Shown: in pieces, positions 1 to 7,857 of the stretch
How positions within the stretch are numbered: position 1 is the stretch's first letter
Layout of the letters: every line of letters begins with the position of its first letter
DNA from: Amycolatopsis iheyensis
GTDB lineage: Bacteria > Actinomycetota > Actinomycetes > Mycobacteriales > Pseudonocardiaceae
Reading direction: 5' to 3'
Assembly (NCBI RefSeq): GCF_024703995.1
Contig: NZ_JAMXQV010000007.1
Location: forward strand, 186,001-250,000
Length of the DNA: 64,000 bases
Made by a program: the position numbers and the translations under genes
Notes under the pieces: generated by a model
What the model saw: only the letters and a program-made list of their open reading frames with translations
Told to the model about the DNA's origin: nothing
The model's database searches: none

Positions 1-1
1 C

Positions 2-433
2 TTCGGCGCCACGCACACCCTCAACAGCAAGGGGCTCAGCGAAGAAGCCGTCGTCGAGGCCATGCAGGACGCCACGAACAGCTTCGGTCCCGACGTCGTG
101 ATCGACGCCGTCGGCCGCCCGGAAACCTGGCGGCAGGCCTTCTACGGCCGCGACCTGGCCGGCACGGTCGTGCTGGTCGGCGTCCCGACACCGGAGATGC
201 GCCTGAACGACCTGCCGCTGATCGACTTCTTCTCGCGCGGTGGCTCGCTGAAGTCGTCCTGGTACGGCGACTGCCTGCCGAGCCGGGACTTCCCGATGCT
301 CGTGGACCTGTACCTGCAGGGCCGGCTGCCGCTCGACAAGTTCGTCACCGAGCGGATCGGCGTCGACGGCGTCGAGCAGGCCTTCGAGCGCATGCACCAC
401 GGTGACGTCCTGCGCAGCGTGGTGACGTTCTGA
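2..433 (+). CDS. Mycothiol-dependent alcohol/formaldehyde dehydrogenase, C-terminal part
   Basis: The last 143 residues of a zinc-type medium-chain dehydrogenase; the start lies before the window. It reads in frame from base 2 (FGATHTLNS). The visible part holds the second half of the Rossmann NAD-binding domain ([12 protein letters not shown]) and the C-terminal strand with [18 protein letters not shown] and [13 protein letters not shown] recognise this tail from S-(hydroxymethyl)mycothiol dehydrogenase (MscR), which oxidises the formaldehyde-mycothiol adduct and reduces S-nitrosomycothiol in the cytosol. The zinc-binding N-terminus cannot be checked, so a general alcohol dehydrogenase of the same family remains possible. 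Confidence 0.8.
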   Translation, partial: FGATHTLNSKGLSEEAVVEAMQDATNSFGPDVVIDAVGRPETWRQAFYGRDLAGTVVLVGVPTPEMRLNDLPLIDFFSRGGSLKSSWYGDCLPSRDFPMLVDLYLQGRLPLDKFVTERIGVDGVEQAFERMHHGDVLRSVVTF

Positions 434-1062
434 GCCTCTTCGCCGACGCGGACTACCCGGCCGACCCCTACCCGGGGACCCGGCCGGGTTTCTCCTTCGT
501 CCACGAAAACGGCGTCGGCCGGCCGCTGGACACCGCGCCCGATGGCTGGCGGGATCGGCAGGCCGTGCTGGCCTACGGCTCGAACGCGAACCCGTCGAAG
601 ATCAGCTGGATGCGTGCCGAACTCGGGCTCGAAGGCCCGGTCGTCGTGGCGCACGCGCGCTGCGACGGCCTCGCCGCGGTGTGGGCGTCCGGCCTGCGGT
701 TCCGCGACGGCCAGCGCCCGGCGACGCTCACCGCGTTGCCGGGCGTCGAGGAGCACGCCGTCTGGTTCGTGACGCCGGACCAGCTCGCGGTGCTGGACGT
801 CTGCGAGGGCCGCGGCAACCGCTACCACCTGGTGCGGCTGACCGGCCCGGACATCACGCTCGAAGACGGCGGCAAGGTGACCGACGTGCTCGCCTACATC
901 GGCGCGGTGCCGATCCGGTACCCGCTGCTGGTCGACGGCAAGCCGGTGCGCACCGCCGACGTCCCGCAGGCGCAGGCCGTGGAACTGCGGGGCGTGCCCG
1001 CCGACGGCCCGGGTGTCGCCTGCGAGGTCGTCGAGCCGCCGGACGGGCGCACTTTTCCCTAA
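430..1062 (+). CDS. Gamma-glutamylcyclotransferase-like protein, CTG start likely
   Basis: A protein of about 210 residues. The segment LAYGSNANP (about residues 46-54) is the nucleotide-fold entry motif of the GGCT-like/AIG2 superfamily, which includes enzymes that split gamma-glutamyl peptides to 5-oxoproline; the substrate here is unknown. The only ATG/GTG/TTG codon in frame near that motif is GTG 562, which would leave almost nothing before it, yet codons 430-561 look coding ([19 protein letters not shown]). The likely start is therefore CTG 430, overlapping the TGA of the preceding dehydrogenase (431-433) and probably translationally coupled to it. Its stop overlaps the stop of the convergent flavoprotein gene. 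Confidence 0.72.
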   Translation: MSLFADADYPADPYPGTRPGFSFVHENGVGRPLDTAPDGWRDRQAVLAYGSNANPSKISWMRAELGLEGPVVVAHARCDGLAAVWASGLRFRDGQRPATLTALPGVEEHAVWFVTPDQLAVLDVCEGRGNRYHLVRLTGPDITLEDGGKVTDVLAYIGAVPIRYPLLVDGKPVRTADVPQAQAVELRGVPADGPGVACEVVEPPDGRTFP

Positions 1063-2678
1063 ACCAGTTTGCCGGGGTTGAGGATGCCGGTCGGGTCGAC
1101 CGCGGACTTGGCCGCACGCAACACTTCCACGCCCAGCTTGCCGATCTCCGCCTGGAGGTAGGGCGCGTGGTCGACGCCGACGGCGTGGTGGTGCGAGATC
1201 GTGCCGAGCCCGCTGATCGCTTCGCACGCCGCGGCTTTCGCGCGCTGCCACTGGCCGACCGGGTCGGCCTCGTCGCGAGCGGTCAGGACGGTGAAGTACA
1301 GCGACGCGCCCGTTTCGTAGGCGTGCGAGATGTGGCACATGACGATCGCGCGGCCCAGTGACGCCGTCAGCGCCGCCCGGACGTCGTCGCGTAGTTCGTC
1401 CACAGTGGACCAATAGGTCGCCGTCTCCAGCGTCTCGACGCAGATGCCGTTGTCCATCAGGGCATCTCGCTGCCGTGGCCCGGCGAACCGGCCGTGCCGC
1501 CACGACTCGCCGAGTGCCTTGCCGACGCGCACCGCGCCCAGCGCCTTGAGCCGGCGGGTGGTTTCGCGGCGGCGCAGTGCCACGTCGTGCGCGGTGCCTT
1601 CCCAGCCGACGATGAGGAAACACGGCCGCCGCACGCCGCGGGCGGCGAGGTAGCGGCGCAGCGCCGCCGTCTTGAAGCTCGCGTTCAGCGCCAGTGAGAC
1701 CTCGGTTTCGTCCACATCGGACAACCGGGTGATATCGGCGAGCGCGTGGTTCTGCGCGAGGTCGCGCACCGCTTCGGCGCCGGCCGCCCAGCCCGGCAGC
1801 GCGTACCCCTCGTACCGCTTGACCGGCGGGGCCGGCCGCACCCGCAGGGAGACCTCGGTGATCACGCCGAGCGCGCCCTCGCTCCCGACCGCGAGCTGCC
1901 GCAGGTCCGGCCCGGCCGCGGACGCCGGCGCCACGCCGAGCTTCCACTCGCCGCGCGGCGTCGCCAGCCGCACGCCGGTGACCATGTCTTCGAACCGCCC
2001 GTAGCCCGACGAAGCCTGCCCGGCCGAGCGGGTCGCGGCGAAACCGCCGATCGTGGCCCGCTCGAAGGACTGCGGGATGTGGCCGAGCGTCAGGCCACGC
2101 TCGCCGAGCAGCCGCTCGGCTTCGGGACCACGGACCCCGGCCTGCAGCACCGCGATGCGCGACTCCTCGTCGACCGACACCAGCGCGTCGAGCCGGACGA
2201 GGTCGAGCGCGATCACCGCCGTCTTGTCCCCGCGCAGCGCCGAAACCCCGCCGACCACGGACGTGCCGCCGCCGAAGGGCACCACGCCGACGTCGTGCCG
2301 CACGCACGCGTCGAGGACCGCTTGGACCTCGTCGGGCCCGGCGGGCAGCACGACCGCGTCGGGCACCGGGAAGTCCGCGGACGCCGACCGGCGGCGCAGC
2401 AGGTCGAGGTAGGACAGCCCGGTCGCCCTGGCGAGCCGAGCCTCGGCGTCCACCAGCACGTTCTCCGCGCCGACCACTTCAGCAAGCGCTTCCAGGGCAG
2501 ATTCGGCCAGCTCCGGTGACGGTATTTTCACCGACATTTCCGTCGCCGGGGCAGCGCCGGGAGCCGTCCGGCCTATACGCTGTTCAAGCCACCTGGCCGC
2601 TCGCGCGGGCAGCTGGGCGGCGTCGGCGGCTTCCGGGGTCCAGGACCGTCGGAGACGGTGGTCAATGAGCGCGTTCAC
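1059..2678 (-). CDS. FAD-linked oxidase, alkyl-DHAP synthase-like
   Basis: A 539-residue flavoprotein of the VAO/PCMH family, GTG start at 2678. FAD-binding elements are PFGGGTSVVGG (134-144), GHIPQSFERATIGGF (199-213) and GSEGALGVI (265-273). A SHHHAVG segment near the C-terminus matches the histidine-rich active site of alkyldihydroxyacetonephosphate synthases, which swap the acyl of acyl-DHAP for a fatty alcohol to make ether lipids. Whether it makes ether lipids or is another FAD-linked oxidase cannot be decided here. It is divergent from a TetR gene, with only 16 bases between starts, and that TetR gene overlaps a glpD-like gene, so all three probably form one regulon around DHAP/glycerol-3-phosphate. 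I recall a similar trio in Mycobacterium tuberculosis (Rv2249c-Rv2251). Confidence 0.85.
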   Translation of the reverse strand: MNALIDHRLRRSWTPEAADAAQLPARAARWLEQRIGRTAPGAAPATEMSVKIPSPELAESALEALAEVVGAENVLVDAEARLARATGLSYLDLLRRRSASADFPVPDAVVLPAGPDEVQAVLDACVRHDVGVVPFGGGTSVVGGVSALRGDKTAVIALDLVRLDALVSVDEESRIAVLQAGVRGPEAERLLGERGLTLGHIPQSFERATIGGFAATRSAGQASSGYGRFEDMVTGVRLATPRGEWKLGVAPASAAGPDLRQLAVGSEGALGVITEVSLRVRPAPPVKRYEGYALPGWAAGAEAVRDLAQNHALADITRLSDVDETEVSLALNASFKTAALRRYLAARGVRRPCFLIVGWEGTAHDVALRRRETTRRLKALGAVRVGKALGESWRHGRFAGPRQRDALMDNGICVETLETATYWSTVDELRDDVRAALTASLGRAIVMCHISHAYETGASLYFTVLTARDEADPVGQWQRAKAAACEAISGLGTISHHHAVGVDHAPYLQAEIGKLGVEVLRAAKSAVDPTGILNPGKLV

Positions 2679-2685
2679 GACTACA

Positions 2686-2714
2686 GTGTGACATATGGAC
2701 GTGAAACGTCACAC
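2686..2714. promoter_or_regulatory. Candidate TetR operator over the divergent starts
   Basis: A perfect 7-bp inverted repeat, GTGTGAC (2686-2692) and GTCACAC (2708-2714), spans the ATG of the TetR gene (2695) and lies 8 bases from the GTG of the divergent flavoprotein. A second small palindrome, ACGT-GAA-ACGT, sits inside it. A TetR dimer bound here would block both starts. The site is inferred from symmetry and position only. Confidence 0.45.
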
Positions 2715-3339
2715 CACGCAGACGGCGAGTTCCTCCGCGCTCGCGGACACCCGCAACCGCCAGACGGCCACCCGGGTGGCCGATGACGTGCTGCTCGACG
2801 CCGCGCGCAGCTGCGTGCTGGCCGTCGGTGTGCGCCGCACCACACTCGCCGAGATCGCCCGCACCGCGCGGGTCAGCCGGATGACGGTCTACCGCCGCTT
2901 CCCCGACGTCCGCAGCGTGCTCGCGGCCCTGATGACCAGGGAGTTCAGCGGACTGCTGCGCACCGCGAGCGAGCGCGGCGCCGACGCCGCGCACAGCCGC
3001 GAGCGGCTCGTGCTCATCGCTTCGGCCGGCGTGCGCGCGCTGTCGGCCGACCCGCTGTTCCGCACACTGCTCGACGTCGACCCCGAGCTGGTGCTGCCCT
3101 ACATCGTGGAGCGGCTCGGCGCGACCCAGAAGTTCGCCGAGCAGGCCCTGCACCAGCTGCTGGAGGCCGGCCACCGGGACGGCTCGATCCGGCGCGCGCC
3201 GGTCGCCGCGCAGTCGCGGTCGGTGCTGCTGGTGGTCCAGTCCTTCGCGTTCTCGCTGCGCCCGGCCACGGCGGACGTCGACGAGGCCGCGCTGCTGGCG
3301 GAGTTCACGCACGTGCTCGACGCGGGCCTCAAGCCGTGA
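2695..3339 (+). CDS. TetR-family transcriptional regulator
   Basis: A 214-residue TetR-type repressor. The N-terminal helix-turn-helix lies at about residues 50-69 (TLAEIARTARVSRMTVYRRF); the rest is a helical ligand/dimer domain without a recognisable specificity. Its last four bases (GTGA, 3336-3339) also start the glpD-like gene, so the two are co-translated. The flavoprotein gene is divergent. The arrangement suggests control of glycerophospholipid or ether-lipid genes, possibly responding to an acyl-CoA or lipid ligand, but no effector can be read from the sequence. Confidence 0.92.
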   Translation: MDVKRHTTQTASSSALADTRNRQTATRVADDVLLDAARSCVLAVGVRRTTLAEIARTARVSRMTVYRRFPDVRSVLAALMTREFSGLLRTASERGADAAHSRERLVLIASAGVRALSADPLFRTLLDVDPELVLPYIVERLGATQKFAEQALHQLLEAGHRDGSIRRAPVAAQSRSVLLVVQSFAFSLRPATADVDEAALLAEFTHVLDAGLKP

Positions 3340-4874
3340 CGTCCGGCTCGCTCAACGCGCGGCGCCGCGAACGCGAGCTCGCGGAGCTGGCGGCGGGCGA
3401 GCGCGTGGACGTCGTCGTGGTCGGCGGCGGGGTCACCGGCGCGGGGATCGCCCTCGACGCAGCCTCCCGCGGGTTGTCGGTGGCGCTGGTCGAAGCCCGT
3501 GACCTGGCGTTTGGGACGTCGCGCTGGTCGTCGAAGCTCGTGCACGGCGGCCTGCGGTACCTGGCGCACGGCGAGCTTGGCCTGGCGCACGAGAGCGCCG
3601 TCGAGCGCGGCATCATGATGACGCGCACGGCGCCGCACCTCACGCGCGCCATGCCACAGCTGTTCCCCATGTACCCCAGCACTTCCCGGCTGCAGCAAGC
3701 GATCGTCGCGGCGGGCTTGCGGGCGGGCGACGGCCTCCGCCGGGCGGCGCGCACGCCGTCGTCGGTGCTGCCCCGGCCGCGCACGATCCCCGCCGCCGAG
3801 GCGCTGGCCCTGGCCCCCGGCCTGGCCCCGGCCGGCCTGCGCGGCGCGCTCCTGTCGTACGACGGCGCACTGGTGGACGACGCCCGGCTGGTGGTTTCCC
3901 TGGCCCGCACGGCGGCTTCGTTCGGCGCGCGGATCTTGACGCGGCTGTCGGCGTCGTCGCTGTCCTCGGACCGGGCTCACGTCCGCGACGGCGTTTCGGG
4001 CGACTCGTTCGACATCCACGCCCGCCAGGTGATCAACGCGACGGGCGTGTGGGCGGGGACGCTGACGGGCTCAGTCCGGCTGCGGCCGTCGCTGGGCTCA
4101 CACCTGGTGCTGGCGCCGGGGACGGTGCCGATGGGCACGACGTCGGTGAACATCGGCGTGCCGGGTGAGACGAACCGCTTCGTGTTCCTGCTCCCCCAAC
4201 CGGACGGCCGGGTCTACTTGGGACTGACCGACGAGCCGGTGTCCGGGGAAATCCCTTCGGTTCCCGCGGTTCCCGAGTCCGATGTGGACTTCCTGCTTTC
4301 GCTCGCCTCTTCCGTGCTTTCCCGCCCGCTGACCCGCGACGACGTCGCGGGTTCCTACGCGGGCTTGCGGCCGTTGGTCGAAGGCGGCGGACGTTCGGCG
4401 GATCTTTCCCGCAAGCACGCGGTGCTGGCGGGTTCGGACGGCCTCTTGACCGTGGTCGGCGGGAAGCTCACCACCTACCGCCGGATGGCCGAGGACGCCG
4501 TCGATGCCGCTGTGCGACTGGCGGGATTCCCCGCTTCGCCGTGCCGCACCGCGCGTTTGCCGCTGCTCGGCGCGGCCCCGCGGTCCGAGTTGTCCCTTGT
4601 GGACGCTCCGCCGCGGCTGGTGGCGCGTTACGGCACGGAGGCGCCGCGCGTGGCGGCCTTGGGACAGCTGGACACGGAGTTCGCGGCGCCGGTGTTCCCG
4701 GGCACGGAGATCACGGCCGCGGAGGTCGTGTGGGCGGTCCGGAACGAGGGAGCGCTCGACGTCGAGGACGTGCTGGAGCGCCGGACCCGCCTGTCGCTGA
4801 TCCCGGCGGACGCGGAAGCCGCACGAGCCCGCGTGGCAGAGCTTGTCGACAAGTCGCTAGCCGGTCTCACCTAG
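3336..4874 (+). CDS. glpD: FAD-dependent glycerol-3-phosphate dehydrogenase
   Basis: A 512-residue membrane-associated flavoenzyme that oxidises sn-glycerol-3-phosphate to DHAP and passes electrons to quinone. The N-terminus has the FAD dinucleotide fold GGGVTGAG (30-37), followed by SSKLVHGGLRYL (65-76), a GlpD signature. VVGGKLTTYRRMAEDAV marks the end of the FAD domain, and a C-terminal GlpD cap domain follows. Length fits the family. It starts at GTG 3336 inside the TetR stop. With the ADPS-like flavoprotein nearby, its product DHAP may feed an ether-lipid or phospholipid route. A perfect hairpin follows at 4884-4910. Confidence 0.92.
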   Translation: MTSGSLNARRRERELAELAAGERVDVVVVGGGVTGAGIALDAASRGLSVALVEARDLAFGTSRWSSKLVHGGLRYLAHGELGLAHESAVERGIMMTRTAPHLTRAMPQLFPMYPSTSRLQQAIVAAGLRAGDGLRRAARTPSSVLPRPRTIPAAEALALAPGLAPAGLRGALLSYDGALVDDARLVVSLARTAASFGARILTRLSASSLSSDRAHVRDGVSGDSFDIHARQVINATGVWAGTLTGSVRLRPSLGSHLVLAPGTVPMGTTSVNIGVPGETNRFVFLLPQPDGRVYLGLTDEPVSGEIPSVPAVPESDVDFLLSLASSVLSRPLTRDDVAGSYAGLRPLVEGGGRSADLSRKHAVLAGSDGLLTVVGGKLTTYRRMAEDAVDAAVRLAGFPASPCRTARLPLLGAAPRSELSLVDAPPRLVARYGTEAPRVAALGQLDTEFAAPVFPGTEITAAEVVWAVRNEGALDVEDVLERRTRLSLIPADAEAARARVAELVDKSLAGLT

Positions 4875-4883
4875 ACCGCCAAA

Positions 4884-4910
4884 GCGGAGCTTTCATAGTG
4901 AAAGCTCCGC
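4884..4910. terminator. Hairpin after glpD, CTTTCA/TGAAAG type
   Basis: A perfect 12-bp stem, GCGGAGCTTTCA (4884-4895) with TGAAAGCTCCGC (4899-4910), and a TAG loop. It lies 10 bases after the glpD stop and before the promoter of the next operon. There is no clear T-run, as is usual for actinobacterial terminators. The core CTTTCA...TGAAAG recurs at 32084-32127 and 43413-43515. Confidence 0.75.
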
Positions 4911-4927
4911 CTTGATGTTCTCTTGAG

Positions 4928-4963
4928 TTGACGTCTCGTTGGGTTTTTGCAACAGTACGTTCC
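4928..4963 (+). promoter_or_regulatory. Promoter, probably leaderless, for the XRE-ABC operon
   Basis: TTGACG (4928-4933) is a good -35 match. After a 17-base spacer comes AACAGT (4951-4956) at the -10 position. This would place transcription start at about 4963-4964, the first base of the ATG of the XRE gene, and no ribosome-binding site precedes that ATG. A leaderless mRNA, common in actinobacteria, fits. Confidence 0.5.
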
Positions 4964-5233
4964 ATGAGCCCGGTCAGACGCGGCAAAGAGCTGCCGATCC
5001 ACAACCGGCTTGCCGTGCTCCGTGCCGAGCGCGGGCTGAGCCGGGCCGCGCTCGCCGTCGCCGTCGAGGTCAACCCGCAGACCATCGGGGCGCTCGAGCG
5101 GGGTGACCACTATCCGAGCCTGGACCTGGCGTTCCGGATCTGCGCGGTGTTCGACCTGCCGGTCGAAGCGGTGTTCAGCCGCGAGCCGTTCACGCCCTTG
5201 TCCACCCAGGTCTACCGCGAGGGGGGAGCATGA
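4964..5233 (+). CDS. Small XRE-family helix-turn-helix regulator
   Basis: An 89-residue Cro/CI-type DNA-binding protein consisting almost only of the HTH domain (about residues 13-66, with NRLAVLRAERGLSRAALA and ERGDHYPSLDLAFRI), plus a short tail. It resembles the YozG-like class of very small regulators that sit in front of membrane-protein/ABC operons. ATG 4964 was chosen over the upstream TTG because the promoter fits a leaderless start there. It overlaps the next gene by ATGA. It probably autoregulates the exporter operon. Confidence 0.88.
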   Translation: MSPVRRGKELPIHNRLAVLRAERGLSRAALAVAVEVNPQTIGALERGDHYPSLDLAFRICAVFDLPVEAVFSREPFTPLSTQVYREGGA

Positions 5234-5763
5234 AGCTCACGGCCTACTGGGAACGCCAGCTCGACAAGCTGGACAGCTGGGAGGAGCAGAAGTCACGGCA
5301 GCTTCCCGGCTGGCGCGACCGGAAGCACCGGCGGACTCTGGCCGGCGTCCTCGCCGGCGCCGACGTCGTGCTCATCGGGAGCGCCACCATCTTCACCAAA
5401 GTGGACACCTGGGTCTACTTCGGCCTGTGGGCGGGCAGCCTCCTGGCCGGCGGCGCGGCGTTCTTCCTGCTGCGGGTCCTCACCGGCCGGATGACCGCCG
5501 GCTTCTCGCGGCTGCTCGACGAGCGCGAGCGCGAGTGGCGCCACCGCGTCACCTACGTCGGCTACCAGGTGCTCAGCTACCTGATGGTCGCCGCGCTGAT
5601 CTACCTCCTGCTCGTCTCGCACACCGAAGAAGGCGGCGCGCGCGGCGCGATGATGCTGTCCGCGCTGCTGATCACCGGCACCACCGTCCCGTCGATCATC
5701 CTCGGGTGGGCGCTGCCGGACGACGACCCCGAAGATTTCGAAGAGGGGATGGGGAATGACTGA
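5230..5763 (+). CDS. Four-helix membrane protein of the XRE-ABC operon
   Basis: A 177-residue protein of unknown family. Four hydrophobic segments lie at about residues 37-55, 61-82, 112-130 and 140-160. The N-terminal 35 residues are charged and likely cytosolic, and an acidic tail (DDDPEDFEEGM) closes the protein. It overlaps the XRE gene by 4 bases and the ABC ATPase gene by 8, so it is an integral part of this operon. Small membrane proteins in such XRE-MP-ABC sets may act as sensors or as accessory subunits of the exporter; this is inference from context. Confidence 0.82.
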   Translation: MKLTAYWERQLDKLDSWEEQKSRQLPGWRDRKHRRTLAGVLAGADVVLIGSATIFTKVDTWVYFGLWAGSLLAGGAAFFLLRVLTGRMTAGFSRLLDEREREWRHRVTYVGYQVLSYLMVAALIYLLLVSHTEEGGARGAMMLSALLITGTTVPSIILGWALPDDDPEDFEEGMGND

Positions 5764-6670
5764 GGGGACACTGGAGATCGACGGGATCTCCAAGCGCTAC
5801 GGCGCGAAGGTCGCGCTCGACGGCGTCACCTTCGACGTCCGGGCCGGGGAGCTGTTCGGCTTCGTCGGCAGCAACGGCGCCGGCAAGACCACCACCATGC
5901 GGATCATCCTGGGGGTGCTCGCCGCCGACGCCGGCGAAGTCCGCTTCAAGGACGAGAAGGTCACCCACGAGACGCGCACCCACATCGGTTACATGCCCGA
6001 GGAACGCGGGCTGTACCCGAAGATGAAGGTGCTGGAACAGCTGGTCTACCTCGCCGAGCTGCACGGGCTGAGCGCCAACGAAGCCCACCGCAACGCCGAG
6101 AACTGGATCGGCAGGCTCGGGCTCGCCGAGCGCCGCAAGGACGAGGTGCAGAAGCTCAGCCTCGGCAACCAGCAGCGCGTCCAGCTCGCCGCCGCGCTCG
6201 TGCACGACCCGGCCGTGCTGGTGCTCGACGAGCCGTTCTCCGGCCTCGACCCGCTCGCCGTCGACGTGATGAGCGCCGTCCTGCGGGAGAAGGCCGCCGC
6301 CGGGGTGCCGGTCGTGTTCTCCAGCCACCAGCTCGACCTCGTCGAGCGGCTGTGCGACCGGGTCGGGATCATCCGCGCCGGCCGGATGGTCGCCGTCGGC
6401 ACCGTCGACGAGCTGACCGCGGGCGCGAGCAGCAAGCTCGTCGTCACCGCGCCCGCCGCGCCCGCCGGCTGGGCCGCGGGCCTGCCCGGCGTGCGCGTGC
6501 TGGAAAACCACGGCGCCACCGCGGTCCTCGACCTCGACCCGGGCGCCGACGACCAGGCCGTGCTCGCCGCCGCGCTGGCGACCGGGCCGGTCACCGAGTT
6601 CAGCCGCCGGCGGCGGTCGCTGACCGAGCTGTTCCGCGACGCCGTCTCGGACAAGGGGGACCACCGATGA
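5756..6670 (+). CDS. ABC exporter ATP-binding protein (NatA-like)
   Basis: A 304-residue ATPase subunit. Walker A is GSNGAGKTT (38-46), the signature LSLGNQQR (134-141), and Walker B VLVLDEP (154-160). The LSLGNQQ form of the signature and the following FSGLDPLAVDVM are typical of the NatA/DrrA exporter group. A C-terminal extension of about 80 residues follows the ATPase core, as in that group. It powers the permease encoded immediately downstream (ATGA overlap). The substrate is unknown; Na+ or drug/peptide export are family possibilities. Confidence 0.92.
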   Translation: MTEGTLEIDGISKRYGAKVALDGVTFDVRAGELFGFVGSNGAGKTTTMRIILGVLAADAGEVRFKDEKVTHETRTHIGYMPEERGLYPKMKVLEQLVYLAELHGLSANEAHRNAENWIGRLGLAERRKDEVQKLSLGNQQRVQLAAALVHDPAVLVLDEPFSGLDPLAVDVMSAVLREKAAAGVPVVFSSHQLDLVERLCDRVGIIRAGRMVAVGTVDELTAGASSKLVVTAPAAPAGWAAGLPGVRVLENHGATAVLDLDPGADDQAVLAAALATGPVTEFSRRRRSLTELFRDAVSDKGDHR

Positions 6671-7857
6671 GGAAGCTGAGTGCCCGGCGAGCCGTCTGGC
6701 TCGTGCTGAAGCGCGAGCTGAACACGCGGCTGCGCACCCGCTCGTTCGTCGTCGGCACCGTCGTGCTGCTGGTGCTGCTGCTCGGCTACGTCGGGTTCCA
6801 GACGGCGCTGGCCGGGTCGGCGGACAAGAGCACCGTCGGCCTGACCGGCCAGGCCACCGGGATCGCCCGGCAGCTGCAGGTCGCGGCGGCCCAGGCTGGG
6901 CGGCAGGTCGACACGGTCACCGTCACCGACCCGGCGCAGGGCCGCGATAAGGTCGAAAACGGCGATCTCGACGCGCTCGTCTCCGGCAGCGCGGCGAAGC
7001 TGACCGCCACCTACAAGTCCTCTTTGGACGACCAGCTCCGCAAGGTGCTCGACCAGGTCGCGCAGCAGCAGGTCCTCGACGGCGTGCTGTCGTCGGCGCA
7101 GCTCGAGCCGGCCGAGGTGATGGCGCAGGTCAACGGCACCCACGTGCAGGACGACCCGATCTCGCCGGAGCCCGCCGACCACACGCAACGGCTGGTCGTC
7201 GGCCTGATCGTGGCGTTCCTGCTCTACATCAGCATCATCACCTACGGGATGATGGTGGCCCAGGGGGTCGTCGAGGAGAAGTCGAGCCGGGTCGTGGAGA
7301 TCCTGCTCGCCAGCGTCCGGCCGTGGCAGTTGCTGCTGGGCAAGGTGATCGGGCTCGGCCTGGTCGGGCTGACGCAGCTGGTGATCCTCGGCGCGGCCGG
7401 CCTGGTCGCGGCGTCGGCGACGGGTGTGTTCTCGTTGTCCGGCTTCGCGACCGGCACGCTGCTGTGGGGCCTGCTCTGGTACCTGCTCGGATTCCTGTTG
7501 TACGCCACGATCTACGGCGCGCTCGGATCGCTGGTGTCGCGGCAGGAGGACACGCAGTCGGTGGTCTCGCCGCTCAACATCATCCTCATCGTCGGGTTCA
7601 TCGCCGGGATCAACCTGCTGCTGCAGGACCCTTCGGGCACCGGGACGAAGGTGCTCTCGCTGATCCCGCTGCTGTCCCCGATCCTGATGCCGGCCCGGAT
7701 TTCGACGGGTGCGGCGGCGGGCTGGGAGATCGCGCTGTCACTCGGCTTGACGGTCGCGCTCGTCGCGCTGCTCACCTGGCTGGGCGGCAAGATCTACGGC
7801 AACAGCGTGCTGCGGATCGGCAGCCGCATCAAGCTGTCGGAGGCCCTGCGCGGCTGA
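6667..7857 (+). CDS. ABC exporter permease (NatB/ABC-2 type)
   Basis: A 396-residue ABC-2 type permease. One membrane helix lies near the N-terminus (about 27-46), followed by a large extracytoplasmic domain of about 130 residues, then five or more helices from about residue 175 on. The motif VEEKSSRVVEILLASVRP is characteristic of NatB/YhaP-type permeases. ATG 6667 overlaps the ATPase stop by 4 bases. With the ATPase it forms a full exporter. Its stop abuts the stop of the convergent photolyase gene without any spacer. Confidence 0.92.
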   Translation: MRKLSARRAVWLVLKRELNTRLRTRSFVVGTVVLLVLLLGYVGFQTALAGSADKSTVGLTGQATGIARQLQVAAAQAGRQVDTVTVTDPAQGRDKVENGDLDALVSGSAAKLTATYKSSLDDQLRKVLDQVAQQQVLDGVLSSAQLEPAEVMAQVNGTHVQDDPISPEPADHTQRLVVGLIVAFLLYISIITYGMMVAQGVVEEKSSRVVEILLASVRPWQLLLGKVIGLGLVGLTQLVILGAAGLVAASATGVFSLSGFATGTLLWGLLWYLLGFLLYATIYGALGSLVSRQEDTQSVVSPLNIILIVGFIAGINLLLQDPSGTGTKVLSLIPLLSPILMPARISTGAAAGWEIALSLGLTVALVALLTWLGGKIYGNSVLRIGSRIKLSEALRG

